From NCBI GenBank assembly GCA_028292565.1, contig JAQGMD010000001.1, forward strand, positions 1 through 20,442: a DNA stretch of 20,442 nt, read 5' to 3'. How positions within the stretch are numbered: position 1 is the first letter of the stretch; every line of letters begins with the position of its first letter. The notes beneath the pieces were generated by a model that saw only the letters and a program-made list of their open reading frames with translations, searched no databases and was not told the origin of the DNA. The translations under genes and the position numbers were made by a program. The stretch is from Burkholderia sp. (GTDB taxonomy: Bacteria; Pseudomonadota; Gammaproteobacteria; Burkholderiales; Burkholderiaceae). Of the stretch, positions 1-7,874 are shown one piece after another.

Positions 1-154
1 CATTATAAACTTGGATTGCGGTAATGGCCGGGGTTTCATAGTTCGCGTCGCGCGTCATCTGTGGCAACCAGTCGGAAATCGGCAGATCAGATTGCTCGGC
101 GGAAGCAGGTGGGCAAGGTAAAATATCGCAATGACTTCGCCGCAATTTATCCAT
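1..154 (-). CDS. Possible divergent gene, 5' end only, unrecognised product
   Basis: On the minus strand an ATG at 154-152 opens a frame that stays open for 51 codons to the left edge, so only the N-terminus would be present. A GGAG lies about five bases before this ATG. A second in-frame ATG is at 58-56. The reading contains stretches such as SDWLPQMTRDANYETPAI and looks more protein-like than the other frames here. I do not recognise the family. Against it, the longer form overlaps the first 24 bases of dnaE head to head, which is unusual, so the shorter start would be more natural. One plus-strand frame is also open across most of this stretch. This is a candidate only. Confidence 0.3.
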   Translation of the reverse strand, partial: MDKLRRSHCDILPCPPASAEQSDLPISDWLPQMTRDANYETPAITAIQVYN

Positions 155-3100
155 CTCCGCTCCCACTCCGAATATTCCATCGTCGACGGCCTCGTCCGTA
201 TTGACGATATCGTCAAGGCCGCCGCCAAAGACGGGCAGGCCGCGCTCGCCGTGACCGACCTCGCCAACCTGTTCGGCATGGTCAAGTTTTACAAGGCCGC
301 GCGCGGCAAAGGCGTCAAGCCGATTGCCGGTTGCGATGTCTGGATTACCAATGATGACGATCGCGACAAGCCGTCGCGCCTGCTGCTGCTGGTGAAGAAC
401 CGCGACGGTTACCTGCAGTTGTGTGACTTGTTGTCCAAAGCCTGGCTGACCAACTTGTATCGCGGTCGGGCGGAGATTCGTGCAGAGTGGCTGGAAAGCC
501 TCGCCGCCGGCGGATTGATTGTGCTGTCCGGCGCGCATTCCGGTGATGTCGGAATGGCTATCGATAATGGCAATCCCGCAGCCGCTGAAAAGTGCGCGCA
601 ACGTTGGGCGCGGATTTTCCCGAATCATTTTTACATCGAAGTGCAGCGCGCCGGCCAGCCCAACATGGAAAATCATGTGCGGCAGGCGGTTGCGGTAGCT
701 GCGAAGGTGAAACTGCCGGTGGTTGCAACTCATCCGATACAGTTTCTGACAAAAGAAGAGTTCATCGCGCACGAAGCGCGCACCTGTATCTCGGAAGGCG
801 AGATCCTCGCTAATCCGCGCCGTACCAAACGCTTCAATGAGCAGCAGTGTTTCAAGACCCAGGCCGAGATGGCGGAGCTGTTTGCCGACATGCCGGCGGC
901 CATGCAGAACACGATCGAAATTGCCAAGCGCTGCAATCTGCAACTTGAACTGGGCAAGCCGAAGCTGCCGAATTTCCCGACGCCGGATGGCGTGACCATC
1001 GACGAATTTCTGGAGATGCAATCGCAGGAAGGCCTGAACCAGCGCCTGCTGCAGTTGTTCCCGAAAGAAGAAGAGCGCGAGAAACAGCGGCCGCGTTACG
1101 AAGCGCGCCTGAAGTTCGAGACCGACACCATCATCAAGATGGGATTCCCCGGCTACTTCCTGATCGTGGCGGACTTTATCCAGTGGGCCAAGAACAACGG
1201 CGTGCCGGTCGGCCCGGGCCGGGGTTCCGGTGCGGGTTCGCTGGTCGCGTATTCGCTGAAGATCACCGATCTCGATCCGCTCGAGTACGCGCTGCTGTTC
1301 GAACGCTTCCTGAATCCGGAACGGGTATCGATGCCCGACTTCGACATCGACTTTTGCCAGGAAGGCCGCGACCGCGTGATCCAGTATGTGAAGGATCGCT
1401 ACGGCAGGGATGCGGTATCGCAGATCGCCACTTTCGGTACGATGGCGGCGAAAGGCGCGGTACGTGACGTCGGACGAGTGCTCGATATGAGCTACAACTT
1501 CTGCGACGGCATTTCCAAGCTCATCCCCTTCAAGCCCGGCAAGCTGGTGACGATCGCGGATGCGATCGAGGAAGAACCGCTGCTCAAAGAGCGCATGGAG
1601 AATGAAGAAGAGGTTAAGCAACTGCTGGACCTCGCGCAGCAAGTCGAAGGCATTGCCCGTAACATCGGCATGCACGCCGGCGGCGTATTGATCGCGCCCG
1701 GCAAGCTGACCGACTTCTGCCCGCTCTATACGCAGGGTGGCGATGCCGGCGTGGTTTCGCAGTACGACAAGGACGACGTGGAGGCGGTCGGCCTGGTCAA
1801 GTTCGACTTTCTGGGACTGACCACGCTGACGATCCTCGACCGGGCGGTACGCTATATCAAGCAGCTCGATCCGGCGATGGCCGATTTCGACCTGGCGAAG
1901 CTGCCGCTGAAAGACAGGCCGTCCTACGAGTTGCTGGCCAAGGCCAAAACCGTCGCCGTGTTCCAGCTTGAAAGCCGCGGCATGCAGGGCATGCTGAAAG
2001 ACGCCCGGCCGGACCGCTTCGAAGACATTATCGCGCTGGTGGCGCTGTATCGCCCGGGTCCGATGGACCTGATCCCGGATTTCTGCCGACGCAAGCACGG
2101 CGAGCGATTCGAGTACCCGGATCCGCGTACTGAAGGCATCCTGTCCGAAACCTACGGCATCATGGTGTATCAGGAGCAGGTGATGCAGATGGCGCAGGTG
2201 ATCGGCGGCTACTCGCTCGGCGGCGCTGACTTGCTGCGTCGCGCGATGGGCAAGAAGAAAGCCGAAGAGATGGCGGAGCATCGCGAGTTGTTCCGCGCAG
2301 GCGCCGCGATCAACGGGCTGACGAAAGAAAAGGCCGACGAGATCTTCGACTTGATGGAGAAGTTCGCCGGCTACGGCTTCAACAAGTCGCACGCCGCCGC
2401 GTATGCATTGCTGTCGTACCACACCGCATATCTGAAGGCGCACCATCCCGCCGCATTCATGGCAGCCAACTTGTCGCTGGCGATGGACGACACCGACAAG
2501 ATCAAGATCCTGGTCGAGGATGCGATCGACATCTGCGGGCTGACCTTGCTGCCGCCGGATATCAATCAGTCCGATTACCGGTTTACGCCGGTGGGCGAGG
2601 CGGGCAAGAAAGCCACGCAAATCCGCTATGGCCTGGGCGCAGTCAAAGGTTCCGGCCAGAACGCGATCGAAGCGATCGTCGCCGCGCGCCAGTCTGGACC
2701 GTTCACCGACCTGTTCGACTTCGTCAAGCGCGTCGACAAGCGCCAGATCAACCGCCGCACCATCGAATCGCTGATCCGTGCCGGTGCCTTCGATTGCTTC
2801 AGTGTCGATCGCGCGATCCTGCTGGCAACGGTCAACTTCGCAATGGAATGCGCGGAACAGGCCGAGGCGTCCGCGAACCAGGTGAGCCTGTTCGGCGGCG
2901 ATGAAGACGAAAACATGAAGCCGGACTATGTGAAGGCCGCCCCATGGACCGACAAGCAAAAGCTTACCGAGGAAAAATCGGCGCTCGGCTTTTATCTGTC
3001 GGGCCACCTGTTCAACGCATACGCCGAGGAGGCGCGAAGGTTTGCACGTACCAAACTTGCAAGTCTCGAGCCCGCACGCGAGCCGCGGTTGATCGCAGGC

Positions 3101-3577
3101 GTCATCAGTGGGGTTCGTACGCAAATGACCCAACGCGGCAAGATGGTGATCGTGTCGCTCGACGATTCGACCGCGGTGGTCGACGTGACCGTCTACAACG
3201 AACTTTACGATCCCAACAAGCACCTGTTCAAGGAGGACGAATTCCTGGCGGTGCAAGGCAAGGTAATGGAGGACCGCTTCTCGGGCGGGTTGCGCATCAC
3301 CGCTGAGAAGGTAATGGATATTGCCGGCGCGCGCGCTCAATTCGCCAAGCAGCTCGCTTTCTCGCTGACCGACCGTATCGACACCGCACAAATCAAAACG
3401 ATCCTGGCGCCGTATCGTTCCGAAGCCGGGTTGCCTGTGACTATGCGCTACGTCAGGCAAGGTGTCGGCTGCGAAATCCGCATTGCTGACGAATGGCGTG
3501 TGGCGCCGGCCGACGCGTTGAAGCAATCGCTGGTAGATTGCCTCGGTGTGCAGGGCGGCGTTGAGGTCGAATATTGA
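131..3577 (+). CDS. dnaE: DNA polymerase III alpha subunit
   Basis: This is the catalytic subunit of the replicative DNA polymerase III holoenzyme, which extends leading and lagging strands in the cytoplasm. The 1148 residues are close to the usual length of about 1160. The N-terminal PHP domain begins with HLRSHSEYS and includes AVTDLANLFGMVKFY. The polymerase core has the glycine-rich PGRGSGAGSL block. Palm aspartates are D403 and D405 in PDFDID and D559 in KFDFLGL, matching E. coli D401, D403 and D555. QVSLF at 917-921 matches the internal clamp-binding motif. An OB fold follows (roughly 990-1060). The ATG at 131 fits the family N-terminus. The best ribosome-site candidate, AAGG at 115-118, is 12 bases away and weak. 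LPS genes follow downstream, separated by a hairpin-containing gap. Confidence 0.98.
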   Translation: MTSPQFIHLRSHSEYSIVDGLVRIDDIVKAAAKDGQAALAVTDLANLFGMVKFYKAARGKGVKPIAGCDVWITNDDDRDKPSRLLLLVKNRDGYLQLCDLLSKAWLTNLYRGRAEIRAEWLESLAAGGLIVLSGAHSGDVGMAIDNGNPAAAEKCAQRWARIFPNHFYIEVQRAGQPNMENHVRQAVAVAAKVKLPVVATHPIQFLTKEEFIAHEARTCISEGEILANPRRTKRFNEQQCFKTQAEMAELFADMPAAMQNTIEIAKRCNLQLELGKPKLPNFPTPDGVTIDEFLEMQSQEGLNQRLLQLFPKEEEREKQRPRYEARLKFETDTIIKMGFPGYFLIVADFIQWAKNNGVPVGPGRGSGAGSLVAYSLKITDLDPLEYALLFERFLNPERVSMPDFDIDFCQEGRDRVIQYVKDRYGRDAVSQIATFGTMAAKGAVRDVGRVLDMSYNFCDGISKLIPFKPGKLVTIADAIEEEPLLKERMENEEEVKQLLDLAQQVEGIARNIGMHAGGVLIAPGKLTDFCPLYTQGGDAGVVSQYDKDDVEAVGLVKFDFLGLTTLTILDRAVRYIKQLDPAMADFDLAKLPLKDRPSYELLAKAKTVAVFQLESRGMQGMLKDARPDRFEDIIALVALYRPGPMDLIPDFCRRKHGERFEYPDPRTEGILSETYGIMVYQEQVMQMAQVIGGYSLGGADLLRRAMGKKKAEEMAEHRELFRAGAAINGLTKEKADEIFDLMEKFAGYGFNKSHAAAYALLSYHTAYLKAHHPAAFMAANLSLAMDDTDKIKILVEDAIDICGLTLLPPDINQSDYRFTPVGEAGKKATQIRYGLGAVKGSGQNAIEAIVAARQSGPFTDLFDFVKRVDKRQINRRTIESLIRAGAFDCFSVDRAILLATVNFAMECAEQAEASANQVSLFGGDEDENMKPDYVKAAPWTDKQKLTEEKSALGFYLSGHLFNAYAEEARRFARTKLASLEPAREPRLIAGVISGVRTQMTQRGKMVIVSLDDSTAVVDVTVYNELYDPNKHLFKEDEFLAVQGKVMEDRFSGGLRITAEKVMDIAGARAQFAKQLAFSLTDRIDTAQIKTILAPYRSEAGLPVTMRYVRQGVGCEIRIADEWRVAPADALKQSLVDCLGVQGGVEVEY

Positions 3578-3584
3578 TCTGGTT

Positions 3585-3608
3585 GGCAGGCGCCAGTGGC
3601 CGCCTGCC
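3585..3608 (+). terminator. Hairpin after dnaE, possible weak terminator
   Basis: GGCAGGC (3585-3591) pairs with GCCTGCC (3602-3608). An inner GCC/GGC stem closes an AGT loop, with one bulged C. The hairpin starts 8 bases after the dnaE stop. No run of T follows, so it is not a classical intrinsic terminator. It may protect the dnaE mRNA end or attenuate readthrough into the next gene. Confidence 0.35.
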
Positions 3609-3694
3609 GAAATCCCGGATCGTTCCCTGACCGAACGCCAGGCGCTGAACCGCACCACCTCTAAAAGAATAACCCCAGATTAAACAGGGATGTC

Positions 3695-4927
3695 ATGACC
3701 ACAGTCCTTAGGCCCGCACCCAAGGCTCAGCAAGTCCTTGCGTATCTCCCGTTCACGCTCTTTTTCCCGATCGGCGTTGTTTACGCCGGGTTTCTTGCAT
3801 TTCTGCTCGCGCTGGTTGCCGATGGCGACTATCGCGCCCGCTGGGAAAACATCAAGGCCAACCCGATGTTCCGCCCGATACTGCTTTTGTCGGCGGTGTT
3901 CTGCATCATCGCGCTGTATTCCGACTGGCACGGTAAGGAATTCTGGTCCGGATTCGCGCATTACCAGACCTACCTGATTTTGCTGCTGTTCCTCAGTGTC
4001 GGCGCCGGGGAGTGGCAACACAAGGCCGTCAAAGTGTTTGTCGCGGGTGCCGTGTTTGCGGCGACCGTGTACTACCTGACCCTCGTTGGCGCAGTGCCGG
4101 CGAAATTGCCGTTCACCAGTTACGTCATCTATAGCGGCAACAAGTCGATCCTGCTCGGCCTGCTGATGTCGATTGCCGCAGGCTTCGTGTTTCACGACCT
4201 GCTCAGTCGCCACACCGCGCATGACCTGAAGGCAAAGGCATGGCGCATCGCTACCTTCCTGTATATTTGCGGCGCGTTGATGTTTGTGTCGAAAGGCCGG
4301 ACCGGCTACCTGGTATTCCTGGCGCTGATTCTTCTCGCCATGCTGAAATCGGCACGTATATCGTTACGTGGCTGGGGCGGAACCATCGTCGTGCTGGCGC
4401 TGCTTACCGGCTTGACGTGGCAGAATTCTGACTCGCTCCGTACGCGTATCGGCGAGACAGTTAGCGACGTGCAGCGCTTTGCCGAAAATCCGACCGGATA
4501 CGCGCAAACCAGCACCGGCATACGCCTGCAGATGTACCGTCAAACCCTGGATATGATTGCGGAAAAACCATTGCAGGGTTTCGGGATAGGCTCATGGATG
4601 CCGGTCTTCCTTGAACGATACGGAAGCACGATCGCGGAAGCAGCAATCACTCCGCATAACGACTACCTGCTTTACGCAGCGGAGGGCGGCATGATCGGAC
4701 TGGGCGCATTGCTGTTCATCTGGCTGACGCAATTGCGCATTGCGCTCGCGATGAAGTCGCGCGAAGGCGCGTGGCTTTGCTTTCTTACCGTAGCGATGAT
4801 GATCTGCGGCATGTTTAACGCAGTCCTGCGTGATGGCATTTTTGCAATGGCATTCATGATCCTGTTAGCGATTCCGTTGGCTGGTGCAATTCGTGCGCCC
4901 AGTCCGGCGACAGAGAAGGAAAAATAA
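3695..4927 (+). CDS. Wzy_C/WaaL-type O-antigen ligase or polymerase (copy 1)
   Basis: This is a 410-residue polytopic inner-membrane protein with about ten hydrophobic segments. It belongs to the O-antigen ligase/polymerase (Wzy_C) superfamily, which transfers or polymerises undecaprenyl-linked glycans at the periplasmic face. Visible signatures are SKGRTGYL with R202, and, after a large loop containing GIRLQMYRQTL and GFGIGSW, the motif TPHNDYLLYAAEGG with H321. Arginine and histidine in these positions are the functional residues known in WaaL. The ATG at 3695 has AGGGA four bases upstream; an ATG at 3690 is blocked by an immediate stop. Its TAA overlaps the msbA ATG by one base, so the two are translationally coupled, which supports a role in LPS export and assembly. 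Ligase versus polymerase cannot be decided from sequence alone. Confidence 0.85.
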   Translation: MTTVLRPAPKAQQVLAYLPFTLFFPIGVVYAGFLAFLLALVADGDYRARWENIKANPMFRPILLLSAVFCIIALYSDWHGKEFWSGFAHYQTYLILLLFLSVGAGEWQHKAVKVFVAGAVFAATVYYLTLVGAVPAKLPFTSYVIYSGNKSILLGLLMSIAAGFVFHDLLSRHTAHDLKAKAWRIATFLYICGALMFVSKGRTGYLVFLALILLAMLKSARISLRGWGGTIVVLALLTGLTWQNSDSLRTRIGETVSDVQRFAENPTGYAQTSTGIRLQMYRQTLDMIAEKPLQGFGIGSWMPVFLERYGSTIAEAAITPHNDYLLYAAEGGMIGLGALLFIWLTQLRIALAMKSREGAWLCFLTVAMMICGMFNAVLRDGIFAMAFMILLAIPLAGAIRAPSPATEKEK

Positions 4928-6678
4928 TGAAGTTGCAAGGACACTCAAAGCGTCTGTTCCTGATGCTGCGGCCATACAAGAACCGCCTGGCGCTCGCATT
5001 CCTTGGCATGATGCTCACCGCCGCGACCGAACCCGCGCTGGCGGCGCTGATGAAAATCCTGCTCGACAAAGGCTTTGCAACCGGCAAGCCCACATTTGCG
5101 CTGTGGACCGTGCCGGTCTTCGTCATCGGCATTTTCGTGGCCAGGGGGATATCGACCTTTGTTACCACTTACATGATGACCTGGGTTTCCACCCGGCTGC
5201 TCAATGAACTGAGGCAGTTAGCGTTCAATCGCATCCTTGATGTGCCGCTCGGCTTTTATTCGAGCAATTCGGTCGGACGCGTGATCAACGCAATGATGTT
5301 TGAAGTCCAGCAGATCGTCGACATGATCAAGAACGTGCTGACTTCGGTGATCCGGGACACATTGACAACGATCGGGCTGCTCAGTTACCTGCTTTGGGTG
5401 AACTGGCGCCTGACCATTATCACGCTGGTGCTCATTCCGTTGATTGCAGTGATTGTCCGCCTGACCGGTAAGCGCCTGCGGAAGCTGAACAAGGAGTATC
5501 TGTCGATCAATGCAGAACTCACACAGGTGATCGAAGAAACCACGCGTGCGCATCAGGTAATCAAGATTTTTGGCGGACAACAATACGAACAGATACGATT
5601 CGAAGAGCGAGCCGGCAGGTTGCGCCGATATGCGATGCGGATGGCAACCACCTTCGCTGCAACGGTGCCGATTACGCAAGTCGTGACGGCATGCGCCGTG
5701 TCGATCGTGATTGTGATTGCGTTGATCCAGTCGAGCCAGGGACACGCGACAGTAGGCGGCTTTGCGTCGTTCATCACCGCGATGCTGATGCTGCTTACTC
5801 CATTGAAGCACTTGGCAGAAGTGAATGGACCGTTGCAGCGCGGACTGGCGGCGGCCGAGGCAGTCTTCGGGTTGATCGATGCAAAGCCGGAACGGACCAC
5901 CGGCAAGGTGCTGCCGGGACGCGCACACGGCCGGCTCGATTTCGTCAATGTCTCGTTCTCCTACCCGGAGCAGACGCAAATGGCGCTGTCCGACATCAAC
6001 CTGACGGTCATGCCTGGCGAAACCGTAGCGCTGGTGGGCATGTCCGGCGGCGGGAAATCTACGCTGGTCAACCTGGTCCCCGGGTTTTATGCAATCAACA
6101 GTGGCGAAATCCGGCTGGACGGCGAGTCCATCGAAGAAATCTCATTGCAGAGCTTGCGCGCACAGATCGCGATGGTGAGCCAGAACGTGGTCTTGTTTGA
6201 CGACACCGTGGCAGCCAACATTGCGTATGGCGATCCCGCGCCCGACCGTACACGCATCGAGGCGGCGGCCAGGGCTGCGCATTTCGGCGACGTGATCGCG
6301 AACCTGCCGCAGGGGCTGGAAACGCTGATCGGCGATAACGGCTCGCGTCTCTCCGGCGGACAGCGCCAGCGCCTGGCGATTGCCCGCGCAATTTACAAGG
6401 ACGCACCTATCCTCATCCTGGATGAAGCGACATCCGCCCTCGATTCCGAGTCGGAGCGCGCGGTACAGGCGGCGCTGGAACAGTTGATGCAGGGCCGCAC
6501 CACGTTAGTCATCGCGCACCGCCTGTCCACGATTGAGCGCGCTGATCGTATCGTGGTGCTGGCCAACGGCGGTATTGTGGAAATCGGCTCGCACGCCGAA
6601 CTCCTTGCAAGGAGTGGCGTGTATGCCAACCTTTACCACTTGCAGTTTGAGAAGGAAACCGAGAAGGAAGTCGGCTGA
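4927..6678 (+). CDS. msbA: Lipid A-core flippase, ABC transporter MsbA
   Basis: This is a 583-residue half-transporter ABC exporter that flips lipid A-core across the inner membrane, acting as a homodimer. The N-terminal ~310 residues form the six-helix exporter domain. The nucleotide-binding domain has Walker A GMSGGGKS (371-378), ABC signature LSGGQ (475-479), Walker B ending in D499-E500, and switch histidine H531 in IAHRLS. Length matches MsbA (about 580). The start overlaps the previous stop (TAATG), with GAAGGA about six bases upstream, indicating coupling to the Wzy_C gene. MsbA, rather than a generic exporter, is inferred from length, overall similarity and the LPS context. The next gene is convergent, and the two stop codons are only 6 bases apart. 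Confidence 0.93.
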   Translation: MKLQGHSKRLFLMLRPYKNRLALAFLGMMLTAATEPALAALMKILLDKGFATGKPTFALWTVPVFVIGIFVARGISTFVTTYMMTWVSTRLLNELRQLAFNRILDVPLGFYSSNSVGRVINAMMFEVQQIVDMIKNVLTSVIRDTLTTIGLLSYLLWVNWRLTIITLVLIPLIAVIVRLTGKRLRKLNKEYLSINAELTQVIEETTRAHQVIKIFGGQQYEQIRFEERAGRLRRYAMRMATTFAATVPITQVVTACAVSIVIVIALIQSSQGHATVGGFASFITAMLMLLTPLKHLAEVNGPLQRGLAAAEAVFGLIDAKPERTTGKVLPGRAHGRLDFVNVSFSYPEQTQMALSDINLTVMPGETVALVGMSGGGKSTLVNLVPGFYAINSGEIRLDGESIEEISLQSLRAQIAMVSQNVVLFDDTVAANIAYGDPAPDRTRIEAAARAAHFGDVIANLPQGLETLIGDNGSRLSGGQRQRLAIARAIYKDAPILILDEATSALDSESERAVQAALEQLMQGRTTLVIAHRLSTIERADRIVVLANGGIVEIGSHAELLARSGVYANLYHLQFEKETEKEVG

Positions 6679-6684
6679 TTCGGC

Positions 6685-7668
6685 TTATTTCGCTCGGGCA
6701 GGGGAGGCGGCAGCGGATTGCCCCTTCCCGGTTACGGCGTGCACGCCCTTGAATTTCCACAGTCCGCTGATGCGGCCCACCAGCCGCGCCAGGTAACGCG
6801 GCTGAGGGAGCAGGATGCGCGGCAACAGTGTCGCCAACGCCAGTAACAAAGTCTTCCACCGCAATGCGTTTGCTTCTCGGGCGCCGACATGCTTCCCCGT
6901 ATATATCAGCTTGGACTGGGCGTGGTGATAGCCGCGTGTGAACTCCGCCCCCAACGGGCTGGGGCCGCGAACCGATCCTCTCGATAAGTGCGTGATGGTG
7001 ACTTCAGGTGCAAGGATGACTTGCCGCCCTTGCATGAATGTGCGCTGGCACAAGTCCTCGTCTTCATAGTAGAGGAAGAAGGTTTCATCGAAGAAGCCGA
7101 CCTCTCGCATGATTTCCATGTTGAGCAGCATAGCCGCTCCGCATACGAACCCGACGCAACACGCACCCTCGGCAGCCGGACCGCGTGACGTCCAGAGCGT
7201 ATTCGGCCACCGGTAGCTCACTTCTATGCGGCCGCCTTTCCTGATGAGATGAGGAGCAATGATCCCTGCCTCGGGATATTGCTCTGCTACGTCCAGTAGC
7301 CGTTCAAGGCTGTCGCGTTCGACGATACAGTCCGGGTTGAGCAGCAAGGCATGGCTGGTCTGTGCCTGTCGCAACGCAAGGTTGTTGGCGGCGCCGAAGC
7401 CGAGGTTGCTGGCGTTACGGATGATCTTCGCGTTCGGCATTTCACGTGCCACCGTGGCCACTGTGTCGTCCGCGCTACCGTTGTCGACTACCACTACATG
7501 AGGCAAAGTGCCGAGCGTCTGCGCCAACGCAGCCACGCAATGCGCGCTGTTGTAGGTGACGACGATGACGGTGAGGTCCGCCGTGGTGAGAAGGTGAGGC
7601 TGAGTGATAGGCACGGATGAATCCACTGGCTGGTCAAAAAGATCGGGTCCGTACAATGAATGCCGCAA
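6685..7668 (-). CDS. Family 2 glycosyltransferase, rhamnosyltransferase-like
   Basis: This is a cytoplasmic GT-A fold glycosyltransferase, probably adding a sugar to the LPS core or O-antigen. Motifs are LTVIVVTYNS (32-41), VVDNGSADDT (61-69), the metal-binding NPD (111-113), and GFFDETFFLYYEDEDL (191-206). The last is typical of the WbbL-like rhamnosyltransferase branch of GT2. Substrate is not readable from sequence. The start is uncertain: TTG at 7668 gives 327 residues but has no clear ribosome site. GTG at 7614 (residue 19) would begin only about 12 residues before the first beta strand and is a reasonable alternative. The gene is inverted within an otherwise plus-strand LPS cluster and shares a ~200-base divergent control region with the second Wzy_C gene. 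Confidence 0.9.
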   Translation of the reverse strand: MRHSLYGPDLFDQPVDSSVPITQPHLLTTADLTVIVVTYNSAHCVAALAQTLGTLPHVVVVDNGSADDTVATVAREMPNAKIIRNASNLGFGAANNLALRQAQTSHALLLNPDCIVERDSLERLLDVAEQYPEAGIIAPHLIRKGGRIEVSYRWPNTLWTSRGPAAEGACCVGFVCGAAMLLNMEIMREVGFFDETFFLYYEDEDLCQRTFMQGRQVILAPEVTITHLSRGSVRGPSPLGAEFTRGYHHAQSKLIYTGKHVGAREANALRWKTLLLALATLLPRILLPQPRYLARLVGRISGLWKFKGVHAVTGKGQSAAASPARAK

Positions 7669-7740
7669 GAGTTTGCATTACGAAAACTTCCGCCAGGCAC
7701 GGCATGGACCTGTGGCAATGGTAGCGTAAGTTGAGAAATA

Positions 7741-7770
7741 TTGTGGTTGTTCATTGTCGTTTCTTAATAT
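7741..7770 (+). promoter_or_regulatory. Candidate sigma-70 promoter for the second Wzy_C gene
   Basis: TTGTGG (7741-7746) and TAATAT (7765-7770) are separated by 18 bases, within the divergent gap between the inverted GT2 gene and the downstream ligase-like gene. The fit is modest: three of six bases match the -35 consensus and four of six the -10. It is proposed because this gap must carry a promoter for the plus-strand genes that follow. Confidence 0.25.
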
Positions 7771-7792
7771 GTGGCGTCCGGCTGATCTGCCA

Positions 7793-7809
7793 CGCAGCGT
7801 GACGCTGCG
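7793..7809. promoter_or_regulatory. Perfect 7-bp hairpin in the divergent control region
   Basis: CGCAGCG, a TGA loop, then CGCTGCG form a perfect 7-bp inverted repeat about 65 bases before the TTG start of the downstream gene. No T-run follows on either strand, so it is not an intrinsic terminator. It could be a leader hairpin or a protein-binding site. Confidence 0.35.
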
Positions 7810-7874
7810 GATGACAAGCCGATATCAATAAGGTAAGTTCGCAGTCTTCCCGGCTATCCCTTCGGAGGTCCGCT

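Noticed and set aside
3680..4222. 180-codon minus-strand open frame opposite the first Wzy_C gene
   Set aside because: Mirror image of a hydrophobic protein, giving a charged, repetitive, non-natural-looking product.
5218..5979. 253-codon minus-strand open frame inside msbA
   Set aside because: Antisense shadow of the MsbA membrane domain; composition rich in His, Arg, Gln and Cys with no recognisable fold or start context.
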